A DNA stretch of 34,923 nt, taken from Acidimicrobiaceae bacterium (GTDB lineage: Bacteria > Actinomycetota > Acidimicrobiia > Acidimicrobiales > MedAcidi-G1). The translations under genes were made by a program, and so were the position numbers. The notes beneath the pieces were generated by a model that did no database searches, had not been told where the DNA came from, and worked only from the letters and a program-made list of their open reading frames with translations. Shown here piece after piece: positions 15,825 through 24,142 of this stretch. The first letter of the stretch is position 1; every line of letters starts with the position of its first letter. The stretch covers positions 1 through 34,923 of the forward strand of contig PBYV01000065.1 in the NCBI GenBank assembly GCA_002729765.1, read 5' to 3'.

Positions 15825-18295
15825 TGTCTGACGAAAATAATGATCTAGATGACGTTGTAGATGAAGCAACTTCAGTTGGTTCAATTCAACCAATTGCAAT
15901 TCAAGAAGAGATGGAGCAATCCTTTCTTGACTATGCAATGTCTGTAATTGTTTCACGTGCTTTACCCGATGCTAGAGATGGTTTAAAACCTGTTCATAGA
16001 AGAATTCTTTGGGGTATGTATGATCTCGGTGCAAGACCTGATCGACCAACAATAAAGTGCGCTCGTGTTGTTGGTGAAGTGATGGGTAAATATCATCCAC
16101 ACGGAGATCAAGCCATATATGCATCTTTGGTAAGAATGGGACAATCATTTAGTCTTAGAGACCCTTTAATTGAAGCAAAGGGTAATTTTGGTTACTCTCC
16201 CGATGATTCTCCTGCTGCTCCAAGGTACACAGAGTGCAGACTTGACCAAAGAGCAATGTCATTACTTGATGGAATTGATGAAAACACCATTGATTTTGTT
16301 GATAATTACTCTGGTGAGTTCAGAGAACCAGAAGTTTTACCTGCAAGAATTCCTAATCTTTTAATTAATGGTTGCCAAGGGATTGCAGTTGGCATGGCAA
16401 CCAATATTCCCACACACAATCTGGAAGAATGTATAGACGCAACTGTTCATCTTCTTGATAATCCTGAAGCAACCATAAACGATTTAATTGAAATTATTCC
16501 CGGGCCAGATTTTCCAACAGGTGCTCTAATACTCGGTAAGAGCGGGATTAAAGATGCATATTCAACTGGACGTGGATCAATTCGAATGAGGGCTAGAACC
16601 GACATTGAAGAAAACGGGAAAACCAATCGGATTGTTGTGAGCGAACTTCCATATCAAGCCAGTCCTAATTTAATAATGTCAAAAATAAGAGATCTTGTTG
16701 ATGCACGAGAGATAGAAGGAATCGCGGATATTAATGATGAATCTGCAAAAGGTATAGTTCGGATTGTTATTACTCTTAAAAAAGACGCACCAGCTTTAGT
16801 GATACTTAACAATTTATATAAGCGCACTCCGTTACAAACAACATTTTCTGTAAATGCTGTAGCTCTAGTTGACGGGGTTCCTAGAACACTTAACCTTTGC
16901 GAGATTTTACAGGCTTATATAGACCACCAGATTGTTGTTATAAGAAGAAGAAGTGAACACCGTCTCTCAAAAGCACAAGACGAAGCTCATATTACTGAAG
17001 GTTTAATTAAAGCATTAGAACGAATAGATGATGTGATTGCTTTGATTCGTGGGTCAGCAGACCGTTCTGAAGCAAGAGAAGGTTTAATGGCTGAAGAGTA
17101 TGGTTTTACTGAAATTCAATCAAATCATATTTTAGATATGCAACTAGTAAGACTTACTCGACTTGGCAAAAGCACGCTCCAAGAAAGAATGAAAGAATTA
17201 GCTTTAATAATCGCCGATTTGGAATCAATTCTTTCAGACGAATCGAAAATTAAAGGTGTGATAAAAGAAGAACTACTTGAGTGGAAAGAGAAATTTTCAA
17301 CGCCACGCAGAACTGAATTCATACCCGATCCTGGAGAGTTAGACATTGAAGACCTCATCGACGATGAAGAGTTGATTTTTGCTATGACATCAGCTGGTTA
17401 TGTAAAAACAATGGCTCTATCTGATTTCAACTCTCAAGGCCGTGGAGGTAAGGGAGTAACTGGAGCGAAGCTAAAAGACGAAGATGCTTTATCTCATATG
17501 ATCCACACCACAGCCCACGCTTATTTATTGTTTTTTTCTAACAAAGGCAAGGTTTATAGATTAAAAGCACATGAAATTCCATCTGCTAGTCGTACCGCAA
17601 GAGGAACCGCGATTGTAAATCTATTACCGCTTCATCCTGAAGAAAAAATCCAAGCAGTTGTTGATACAAGAGACTATGAAACGAACAGATTCTTATTTTT
17701 TGCTACGAAAAACGGCCGAGTAAAGAAAACATTATTTACCGCTTATGACTCTTCTTTAAAAGCAGGTCTTATTGCTATAAAACTAAACGAAGGTGATGAA
17801 TTAGTAAGTGTTGTACCCACCAACGGTTCAGATCACATCTTTTTAGTGTCGTCTTTAGGTCAAACATTAAGAGTTGACGAAGAAAAGATCAGATCCATGG
17901 GACGAACCGCAGCAGGAGTTAATGGAATGAAATTTAGAGCCGATGATCACCTTGTTTCTTGTGCTGTGTCTAAAGAAGGATCAATGTTGTTGCATTTAAC
18001 AACACAAGGATATGGAAAACGCACTGAGATTGAAGAATTTTCCACAAAAGGAAGAGGTGGTCTGGGTGTTAGAGGAATTAAGACCACCGAAAACAGAGGA
18101 ACTGTAGCTGGATCTTTAATTGTAAAAGATGGTGATGATGTTCTTGCTGTTACATCGAGTGGAAAAATTATACGATTAGCAGTTTCGGAAATTTCTATTC
18201 AAGGTAGAGACGCTACAGGTGTACGAGTAATGTCACCTGAAGAGGGTGAGATAATAACGGCAGTTTCACCTGCTCCGACGGATTCTGAAGTTTAA
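15824..18295 (+). CDS. gyrA: DNA gyrase subunit A
   Basis: An 823-residue GyrA with the catalytic Y135 in PRYTECR, which attacks the DNA backbone, and the GyrA box QGRGGKG in the C-terminal beta-pinwheel that wraps DNA, confirming gyrase rather than topoisomerase IV. The quinolone-resistance-determining region reads [17 protein letters not shown]. The two residues that anchor the quinolone water-metal bridge in Escherichia coli (Ser83 and Asp87) correspond to Gln96 and Ala100 here. The nearby AGTGTTTCAC-like half site at 15949-15959 is coding coincidence. It starts one base inside the gyrB stop. Confidence 0.98.
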
Positions 18296-18307
18296 AAATA
18301 TGAACAA

Positions 18308-18337
18308 AAACTTGTTTATGTTTAACGCGACAAGTTT
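18308..18337 (+). terminator. Hairpin after gyrA
   Basis: AAACTTGT (18308-18315) pairs perfectly with ACAAGTTT (18330-18337) across a 14-base loop, 12 bases after the gyrA stop. There is no U-tract afterwards, so it may end, pause or stabilise the gyrBA message rather than be a strict terminator. Confidence 0.4.
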
Positions 18338-18366
18338 GGCCGCCGACGGACTTCTAAACTGTAATC

Positions 18367-19038
18367 GTGAGTGAAAAAGAAGACGATTTTTTCGATAAAA
18401 CTGAAAGTCAAAATTTTCCTGTTATAACCATGACCACCCGATTAAAAAAACTGATTGGGAAATCTGATGAATCAGAAAAAACCAGAGAATCTTCGGTAGT
18501 AAAAAATTCAGAAGAAATAATTTGGAATTCTGAAAAAGCATCTTCACGCAACAAAGTAAAATTTTGGAATTCGATCAGGGAAAAGGAATCCAAACCAAAG
18601 GTAAACAAATCTGGTTATAGGGTTAGAAAAGTAAGAAGAGTTTTACGTCACATTGAACCCTGGTCTGCATTAAAAGTTGGATTGATTTTTTATACATGTG
18701 TTTGGGGGTTATCCACGATCGCTGTAAGAATTTTATGGAACACCGCTGAAGATGCTGGAACAATACAAAAAGTCGAGTCTTTTATTGAAGACCTATTTGC
18801 ACTTGAAGTGTTTGAATTTGATTCTGAACAAATATTAAGGATTTTCTTTTTAGGTGGACTTATTTTGGTAGTTGGCGGTACAGCTATAACAGTTGTTCTA
18901 GTTGTTTTATTTAATTTGATTAGCGACCTTACCGGTGGAGTTAGATTCACAATGATTGAAGAAGAAACTGCGGTTCGCAAAAGAAAATTCAAATCGGATG
19001 ACAATATTTACGAAGAAAGAAAAAATCCACCAACATAA
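18367..19038 (+). CDS. DUF3566 membrane protein
   Basis: A 223-residue protein with a charged, disordered N-terminal half (about 1-95, rich in Ser, Lys and Glu) and a C-terminal DUF3566 domain: two membrane helices (about 100-122 and 157-184) and a short extracytoplasmic loop between them, followed by DLTGGVRFTMIEEE. DUF3566 proteins follow gyrA in Actinobacteria (Rv0007 in mycobacteria), and the location here is identical. It starts with GTG; no Shine-Dalgarno is evident. The molecular role is unknown. Confidence 0.85.
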   Translation: MSEKEDDFFDKTESQNFPVITMTTRLKKLIGKSDESEKTRESSVVKNSEEIIWNSEKASSRNKVKFWNSIREKESKPKVNKSGYRVRKVRRVLRHIEPWSALKVGLIFYTCVWGLSTIAVRILWNTAEDAGTIQKVESFIEDLFALEVFEFDSEQILRIFFLGGLILVVGGTAITVVLVVLFNLISDLTGGVRFTMIEEETAVRKRKFKSDDNIYEERKNPPT

Positions 19039-19052
19039 TACGTAACATAGTT

Positions 19053-19071
19053 TTTAACTCTTAAAGTTAAA
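19053..19071 (+). terminator. Small hairpin upstream of tRNA-Ile
   Basis: TTTAACT (19053-19059) and AGTTAAA (19065-19071) form a 7-bp stem with a 5-base loop, 14 bases after the DUF3566 stop. It has no U-tract and only one G-C pair per arm. A weak terminator for the gyrase transcript is the likeliest role. Confidence 0.35.
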
Positions 19072-19096
19072 CACTTAAGATTTGCAGTTAATTTAC

Positions 19097-19171
<75 letters not shown>

Positions 19172-19175
19172 CGTT

Positions 19176-19313
19176 ATGAATAAATTAAGACGAGCTTTAG
19201 CAGCAATAATGACTGCATCTGCAGTTGCTGGTGTCCTTAGTTTTCAGAAAAAACCTGGTGTTGAAAAAAGAACAGGTGGATGGAAAAAAATTTCCAACTT
19301 TGGTAACAACTAG
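19176..19313 (+). CDS. 45-residue small basic protein between tRNA-Ile and a dehydrogenase-like gene
   Basis: The ATG at 19176, only 4 bases after tRNA-Ile, opens a 45-codon frame whose TAG overlaps the GTG of the next gene by one base (TAGTG). The protein begins MNKLRRALAAIMTASAVAGV, a positively charged start followed by a short Ala-rich hydrophobic stretch, then a basic tail with Lys-rich segments and a final WKKISNFGNN. This could be a membrane-associated peptide or a signal-anchor. The tight overlap with the downstream gene is the main argument that it is real. There is no visible Shine-Dalgarno; processing of the tRNA 3' end would leave a nearly leaderless message. Function unknown. Confidence 0.6.
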   Translation: MNKLRRALAAIMTASAVAGVLSFQKKPGVEKRTGGWKKISNFGNN

Positions 19314-20308
19314 TGCGTGCACTTGTTTTAGGAGCTGGAGCGGTAGGAACTAAAGTCGCTCAACAACTTTTATCATCAAATACTGTTGACAAAATACTTC
19401 TTAGGGATATTGCACCAGAGAAACTAGGAATAGCTTCAAAGACTCTTGGTAGTCGTGTTGAAGTAGAGCATTTTCCATTTCCTCAAAATATGGATGCTGA
19501 TGTAGTAGTAGTGGCATCACCTAGAGGCACACAACTAGAAGCGGTTAAAAAAGCAATTAGTTTACGCCGTCCAACAGTTGTTGTTTCAGATGGTTTATCT
19601 GAAACAGTTTCAATACTAAATCTAGAAAAAGAAGCTTTTGAGCTTGGAGTTCCTGTTGTGGTAGGGACTGGATTCGCACCAGGTCTAAGTTGCGTTTTGT
19701 CTGCTTATGGAAAAACTTTATTAGAACAAACTGAAGAGATTCACGTTTCTAAAATGGGCACTGGTGGCCCAGCATGTGCTTTGGTTCACCATCGTGCATT
19801 AAGCAGGATGTCTTTCGGTTGGCGTGAAGACAAATGGGATAAAAGATTAGGAGGGTCTGGGCGAGAACTTTTATGGTTTCCAGAACCTGTAGGGCCCCAG
19901 GATTGTTATCACGCTGCATTGTCGGATCCAATACTTTTACATAACGCTTTTCCAGACGTGTCGAGAATTTCAGCAAAAATGGCGGCGACGCGAAGAGATA
20001 GGTTTACAGCTTTTTTTCCAATGCTTACTCCACCTCACAATGAAGGAGGAATCGGAGCAATAAGAGTTGAATTAAGAGGAAATAAAAATGGTGTTCAAGA
20101 AAATATTGTTTTGGGAGTTTCTGAACATCCAGCTTCAGCTGCAGCAGCTGTTACAGCTTTAACCACAGAATATCTTTTAAAACAAAAAATTAATTTGAAT
20201 TATATGTCTACACTTGCATTAATAGTAGAACCATCTGAGTTTCTTTCTGAATTAACTAAAAGAAGTATTGCTGTGGAAATTTTTGAAGGCGATAAAACAA
20301 CGGTTTAG
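19313..20308 (+). CDS. Saccharopine-dehydrogenase-like NAD(P)-binding protein
   Basis: A 331-residue protein with an N-terminal Rossmann motif GAGAVG at residues 7-12 and a following DADVVVVASPRGTQLEAV segment like the dinucleotide-binding half of saccharopine dehydrogenases. The C-terminal half has conserved-looking GTGFAPGLSCVL, GGPACALVHHRALSRMSFGWRED and SEHPASAAAAVTAL. The substrate is not recognisable and lysine metabolism should not be assumed. It starts with GTG overlapping the small upstream gene by one base and precedes the DUF3105 lipoprotein by 8 bases, so the three form a likely operon behind tRNA-Ile. Confidence 0.65.
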   Translation: MRALVLGAGAVGTKVAQQLLSSNTVDKILLRDIAPEKLGIASKTLGSRVEVEHFPFPQNMDADVVVVASPRGTQLEAVKKAISLRRPTVVVSDGLSETVSILNLEKEAFELGVPVVVGTGFAPGLSCVLSAYGKTLLEQTEEIHVSKMGTGGPACALVHHRALSRMSFGWREDKWDKRLGGSGRELLWFPEPVGPQDCYHAALSDPILLHNAFPDVSRISAKMAATRRDRFTAFFPMLTPPHNEGGIGAIRVELRGNKNGVQENIVLGVSEHPASAAAAVTALTTEYLLKQKINLNYMSTLALIVEPSEFLSELTKRSIAVEIFEGDKTTV

Positions 20309-20316
20309 AAAAAATT

Positions 20317-20895
20317 ATGAATAAAACAAAAAAAGAGTTTAGATTTACGTTTTTATTAGGAATAATTTTTCTGATTGCACTGATTTCTTGCAGCAGTGAA
20401 AAAAATGCACCCACAGAAATTTCGACAGAAGAAATGTTAGAAGAGGTTGAATATTTAGTAATAACTTCACGCGAGCACACTGATGAAAATGTTGATTATC
20501 CAACCATTCCTCCTGCTGGAGGAGATCATTTAGGAATATGGCACACATGCGGAATTTATAAAGTTGAATTATTAGACGAAGCTGCAGTTCATGCTCTGGA
20601 ACATGGAGCTGTATGGGTCACTTATAAACCAGAAATTGAAAAAGAAGAAATTATAAACCTTACAACAATGCTTTCAGGCAAATCAAAAATTTTACTTTCA
20701 CCACATTCTGAGCAAATGTCTCCAATAGTAGCAACTTCATGGGGTAGACGATTAGAGATAGAAACATCAAACGACCCCCGACTTAACAAGTTTGTTGATT
20801 TTTTTATGGATGGGGAAGCTGCACCTGAAGCAGGAATAACTTGCGGTAGGGGATTAGGCAGACCGCCGAATGAACCGTTAGTACTTAATCGTTAA
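20317..20895 (+). CDS. DUF3105 lipoprotein
   Basis: A 192-residue predicted lipoprotein. Residues 1-24 are a signal peptide with a lipobox ending at C25 (ALISC). The mature part carries the DUF3105 core: YPTIPPAGGDHLGIWHTCGIY, then AVHALEHGAVWVTY, then LLSPHSEQMSPIVATSWGRRL. The conserved His and Cys residues suggest metal or redox chemistry, but no function is established for the family. It follows the dehydrogenase-like gene by 8 bases, and its last 11 bases overlap the end of the convergent phosphatase gene. Confidence 0.8.
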   Translation: MNKTKKEFRFTFLLGIIFLIALISCSSEKNAPTEISTEEMLEEVEYLVITSREHTDENVDYPTIPPAGGDHLGIWHTCGIYKVELLDEAAVHALEHGAVWVTYKPEIEKEEIINLTTMLSGKSKILLSPHSEQMSPIVATSWGRRLEIETSNDPRLNKFVDFFMDGEAAPEAGITCGRGLGRPPNEPLVLNR

Positions 20896-21646
20896 CTAAA
20901 TCGATTAAAAGGGTGTGAAGTGCAGGATTTGCGGCCAACGCATTTCCTCCGTTAGCAGTTTCATTATTTTTAAAATCAGTAAAAACTCCTCCCGCTTCAG
21001 GAATAATTGTCAGCATTGGAGCAACATCCCACGGATTAACAATTGGGTCAACCATGGCATCAACACGACCAGTTGCCACCAAGGCATAACCGTAAGCATC
21101 TCCCCACGTTCTAACAGTGGTTTCAGTTTTTGATAAAGATTCGAAAAAATATAAAGAATCCCAATAATCAACACCACTCGTAACTACACAACAACCGTCA
21201 AGCGTTTCAATGTTTGAAACATGTGCTTTTTCACCATCAGCGAAACACCCCAAACCTCTTCCCGCCCAAATGCACTCATTAATAGCTGGAAGATTTATAA
21301 CCCCCACTGCTGAACCATGCTCATCTTCAAAAGCAACAAGATTAGCGAACAAAGGAACACCATTAATAAAAGACTGAGTTCCGTCTATTGGATCCAAAAT
21401 CCATGTTCGACCCGAAGAGCCAAGCACATTTTCTTCTTCTTCTCCGATGATTGAGTCCTCAGGAAAAGAATCTGAGATTCTTTGTCTAAGTAAACGTTCA
21501 GCGCCTCGATCAGCTTCAGTAACAGGTGAACCATCTGGTTTTTTAATTATTTCTAGATTTAAGTCGTTGAAAAGTGAAAGTGTTAACTCGCCTGCTTCTT
21601 TAGCTATTGATACAGCGAAATCAACTAATTTTTGGTCTACATTCAT
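20885..21646 (-). CDS. hisN: Inositol-monophosphatase-family phosphatase, probably histidinol-phosphatase
   Basis: A 253-residue phosphatase with the family metal-binding motifs: GEEEE (E69/E70), WILDPIDGTQSF (D85, D88) and a C-terminal NPWDVAPM. In Actinobacteria the HisN histidinol-phosphatase belongs to this fold, and the LTEADRGAERLLR and LDPIDGTQSFINGVP segments fit that branch, but inositol-1-phosphatase or 3'-phosphoadenosine phosphatase activity cannot be excluded. I chose the ATG at 21646 (MNVDQKLVDF) over a GTG at 21676 because the shorter form starts where the family starts and has CAGGT just upstream. It ends inside the convergent DUF3105 gene. No other his gene is nearby. Confidence 0.75.
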   Translation of the reverse strand: MNVDQKLVDFAVSIAKEAGELTLSLFNDLNLEIIKKPDGSPVTEADRGAERLLRQRISDSFPEDSIIGEEEENVLGSSGRTWILDPIDGTQSFINGVPLFANLVAFEDEHGSAVGVINLPAINECIWAGRGLGCFADGEKAHVSNIETLDGCCVVTSGVDYWDSLYFFESLSKTETTVRTWGDAYGYALVATGRVDAMVDPIVNPWDVAPMLTIIPEAGGVFTDFKNNETANGGNALAANPALHTLLIDLVND

Positions 21647-21743
21647 ATTTTTACCTGAAAGATTTTCTATAAACACAGTTTACGAAGTGTTCTAAGTGAG
21701 ATTTGTTTATTAAAAAAACAAAGTCGCTAGTACCGTGTTTTAA

Positions 21744-22733
21744 ATGGAACATTCACAGTTAGGAAGAACAGGATTAAATGTCTCAAGGCTTTGCTTGGGG
21801 ACTATGACATTTGGAAACCAATGCGACGAGAAAACATCGCACGCCATTCTTGATAAAGCACAAGACGAAGGTATTACTTTCATTGATACAGCTGATATGT
21901 ATCCAGCTTCAGGAAAAGACACTATAGGTGACACAGAGAGAATCATTGGAAAGTGGCTTAAAGGGAAACGAGAAGAAATTGTTTTAGCCACAAAATTTTG
22001 GGCACCGATGGGTTCTTTACCCTGGCAAAGAGGTTCAAGTAGAAGGCACATTTTTGATGCAGTTGACGCTTCGCTTGAAAGACTTCAAACAGATTTTATT
22101 GATTTGTATCAAGTCCATTTCCCCGATTATCAAACCCCCATTGATGAAACAATTGGAGCTTTGGATGACTTAGTCAAAATGGGCAAAGTGCGTTACTTGG
22201 GTTGTTCGAATTACCCTTCTTGGTTGCTTGCCCGGTCAATAGGTAGAAGCGAAACGCTTAATTTAGCAAGATTTGAATCCGTCCAGCCTCGATATAACCT
22301 CTTGTTCCGACAAATGGAAAGAGAACTGTTTCCATTATGTGAACACGATCGGATAGGAGTTATACCTTATAACCCTCTAGCCGGAGGGCTTCTAACAGGA
22401 CAGCACGAAAGAAGCACTCCAAGAGCTGGATCAAGGTTCGCTTTAGAAAGTGAACAAGGGGAACGTTACAGGGAAAGATATTGGCGAGACGAGTTTCATG
22501 ACACGGTTGAACAAATTAAACCGATCGCAGAAAACGAAGGTATCTCCATGGCTCAATTAGCAGTTGCATGGGTTCTCTCTAAACCATTTGTTACGTCACC
22601 CATTGTCGGAGCTACGAACCCAACACAACTCGATGATGCAATAGCAGCTGCTGCTAAACCACTTTCAGAAGAAGCGGTAACGCAGTTAAATGAGTTAACT
22701 CATAAATATCGGGCTGGGGATGATGAACGCTGA
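21744..22733 (+). CDS. Aldo/keto reductase
   Basis: A 329-residue AKR with the full catalytic tetrad visible: D48 and Y53 in FIDTADMY, K84 in LATKFW, and H125 in YQVHFPD. The NADP-binding C-terminal part includes IVGATNPTQLDDAI. It should reduce aldehydes or ketones with NADPH; sequence alone does not give the substrate. The 31-base gap to the dienelactone-hydrolase-like gene suggests a two-gene operon. The ATG at 21744 gives the standard MEHSQLGRTGLNVS start. Confidence 0.9.
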   Translation: MEHSQLGRTGLNVSRLCLGTMTFGNQCDEKTSHAILDKAQDEGITFIDTADMYPASGKDTIGDTERIIGKWLKGKREEIVLATKFWAPMGSLPWQRGSSRRHIFDAVDASLERLQTDFIDLYQVHFPDYQTPIDETIGALDDLVKMGKVRYLGCSNYPSWLLARSIGRSETLNLARFESVQPRYNLLFRQMERELFPLCEHDRIGVIPYNPLAGGLLTGQHERSTPRAGSRFALESEQGERYRERYWRDEFHDTVEQIKPIAENEGISMAQLAVAWVLSKPFVTSPIVGATNPTQLDDAIAAAAKPLSEEAVTQLNELTHKYRAGDDER

Positions 22734-22764
22734 TAACTAAAAAGATTTTTATTTGGAGCAACTA

Positions 22765-23739
22765 ATGGAACAAGAAGAACGTTGGATAGAACAAGAAGTT
22801 GATTTTGCGGGTGTTATTGGTGAGAACGTAGAAATATTAAGTCGAAATCCAAAAAATTATCACCAAGTAATCTCAGATATCAAAAATTGTGAAACGGTAA
22901 CGATCGATGGGAAACTCTTTATTCCCGAAACAAACAAACCGCTTCCGTTGGTAATAATTGTTCCAGGGAGTTTAGGAGTAGGACCCAATCATAAAGCGCA
23001 TGCTGAAGTACTTGTTGATGAGGGGTACGCAGTTTTTCTTTTAGATCCATTTGGGGCTAGATCTGTTGAGTCAACGGTTGAAAATCAGACACAATATAGT
23101 TTTGCGGCATCTGCATATGACCTTCTAGCCACTTATCAAACATTATGTGAGCATCCTTTAATAGATGTAGAAAGAATTGCTGCTCAAGGTCATAGTCGAG
23201 GTGGATCAGCGGTTCTGATGGCTTCTATGCGAAATTTCGCTGATCCGATCATTGGTTCAAATAATGGTTTTGCAGCTATTTATTCGGTTTACCCATGGTG
23301 TGGACATCAATTCAAAAATTCTCAAACCGGAACAACGCAAGTTCGAGCAATTGTTGGGGAGATAGACAACTGGGTTTCAATTAAACAAATTGAAACCCAG
23401 ATAGAAGCCATCAACGAAAATGGTGGAAAAGCTACTATGAGTGTTGTTGAAGGTGCCCATCATAGTTTCGACCGTCATGAACCCGTACATGCAATCCCAA
23501 CAGCTCGGGTAGCACCAGAAGCACCAATCACATTCCTTGAAGACGATGGAGCGATGATTGATCCACAAACACAAGAAGCAAATCCAGATTTAGTTGATTA
23601 CGATATTTTCGTTTATGCAATGAAACAGGGTTATGGCCGTTTGGGGGCGGATCTAGGGGGAACAGGAGACCAGCCTGAAATATTTAAGAAAGACATGCTC
23701 AATTTTTATGCTCAACATTTAATAATGAAAGAAGCCTAA
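22765..23739 (+). CDS. Dienelactone-hydrolase-like alpha/beta hydrolase
   Basis: A 324-residue alpha/beta hydrolase with the nucleophile elbow GHSRGG (S144), a likely acid D201 (GEIDNW) and a catalytic His in EGAHHSFD (H232 or H233), in the order and spacing of the dienelactone hydrolase family. A Ser nucleophile in place of the Cys of true dienelactone hydrolases points to an esterase-like enzyme of unknown substrate. I chose the ATG at 22765 because GGAG at 22755-22758 is its ribosome binding site; the in-frame TTG at 22753 would overlap that site. There is no signal peptide. It lies directly behind the aldo/keto reductase. Confidence 0.8.
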   Translation: MEQEERWIEQEVDFAGVIGENVEILSRNPKNYHQVISDIKNCETVTIDGKLFIPETNKPLPLVIIVPGSLGVGPNHKAHAEVLVDEGYAVFLLDPFGARSVESTVENQTQYSFAASAYDLLATYQTLCEHPLIDVERIAAQGHSRGGSAVLMASMRNFADPIIGSNNGFAAIYSVYPWCGHQFKNSQTGTTQVRAIVGEIDNWVSIKQIETQIEAINENGGKATMSVVEGAHHSFDRHEPVHAIPTARVAPEAPITFLEDDGAMIDPQTQEANPDLVDYDIFVYAMKQGYGRLGADLGGTGDQPEIFKKDMLNFYAQHLIMKEA

Positions 23740-23757
23740 AAAATTCTGTGAAAGTTG

Positions 23758-23831
23758 CGCGCCTGGAGGGATTCGAACCCCCGACCTTCTGATCCGTAAT
23801 CAGACGCTCTATCCAACTGAGCTACAGGCGC
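23758..23831 (-). tRNA. tRNA-Arg (ACG)
   Basis: On the minus strand the acceptor stem GCGCCTG pairs with CAGGCGC. The anticodon arm TCTGA-TTACGGA-TCAGA gives anticodon ACG, which is normally edited to ICG. The discriminator is G; CCA is not encoded. It lies 18 bases after the convergent hydrolase gene. Confidence 0.96.
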
Positions 23832-23891
23832 TTTTGCAGGAGTGTACGGTCAACTTTACTTTTCCGTTCACTTCCACGGTCTTAAATTTTG

Positions 23892-23982
23892 CGGAGAGGG
23901 AGGGATTCGAACCCTCGAAGAGCTATTAAGCCCTTACTCCCTTAGCAGGGGAGCGCCTTCAACCTGACTCAGCCACCTCTCC
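23892..23982 (-). tRNA. tRNA-Ser (GCT)
   Basis: A class II tRNA of 91 bases with acceptor GGAGAGG/CCTCTCC, anticodon arm CTCCC-CTGCTAA-GGGAG (anticodon GCT), a long variable arm and T arm GAGGG-TTCGAAT-CCCTC. The discriminator is G, as expected for tRNA-Ser. CCA is not encoded. Confidence 0.95.
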
Positions 23983-24042
23983 TAACAATCTGATGCTATC
24001 GGGTGACAGAGACGCATAGAAAGTAACGGTAGGATCATTTAC

Positions 24043-24130
24043 GGAGGGTTGGCAGAGCGGACGATTGCGATGGTCTTGAAAACCATTGATCCTCACGGAT
24101 CCGCGGGTTCAAATCCCGCACCCTCCGCCA
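24043..24130 (+). tRNA. tRNA-Ser (TGA) with encoded CCA
   Basis: Acceptor GGAGGGT/ACCCTCC, anticodon arm ATGGT-CTTGAAA-ACCAT (anticodon TGA), a variable arm and T arm GCGGG-TTCAAAT-CCCGC. The discriminator is G at 24127 and the CCA end is encoded at 24128-24130, unlike the other five tRNA genes here. It is divergent from tRNA-Ser(GCT). Confidence 0.95.
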
Positions 24131-24142
24131 TCAGTTTTTAAA

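Noticed and set aside
15949-15964. Partial parS (TGTTTCACGTG) inside gyrA
   Set aside because: Only the left 11 bases match and they encode the conserved IVSRALP segment of GyrA; the right half lacks the palindrome.
18038-18046. TTTTCCACA DnaA-box match inside gyrA
   Set aside because: Isolated degenerate match in coding sequence; treated as chance.
18709-18717. TTATCCACG, one mismatch from a DnaA box, in the DUF3566 gene
   Set aside because: Single site with a mismatch at the key last base, inside a coding region.
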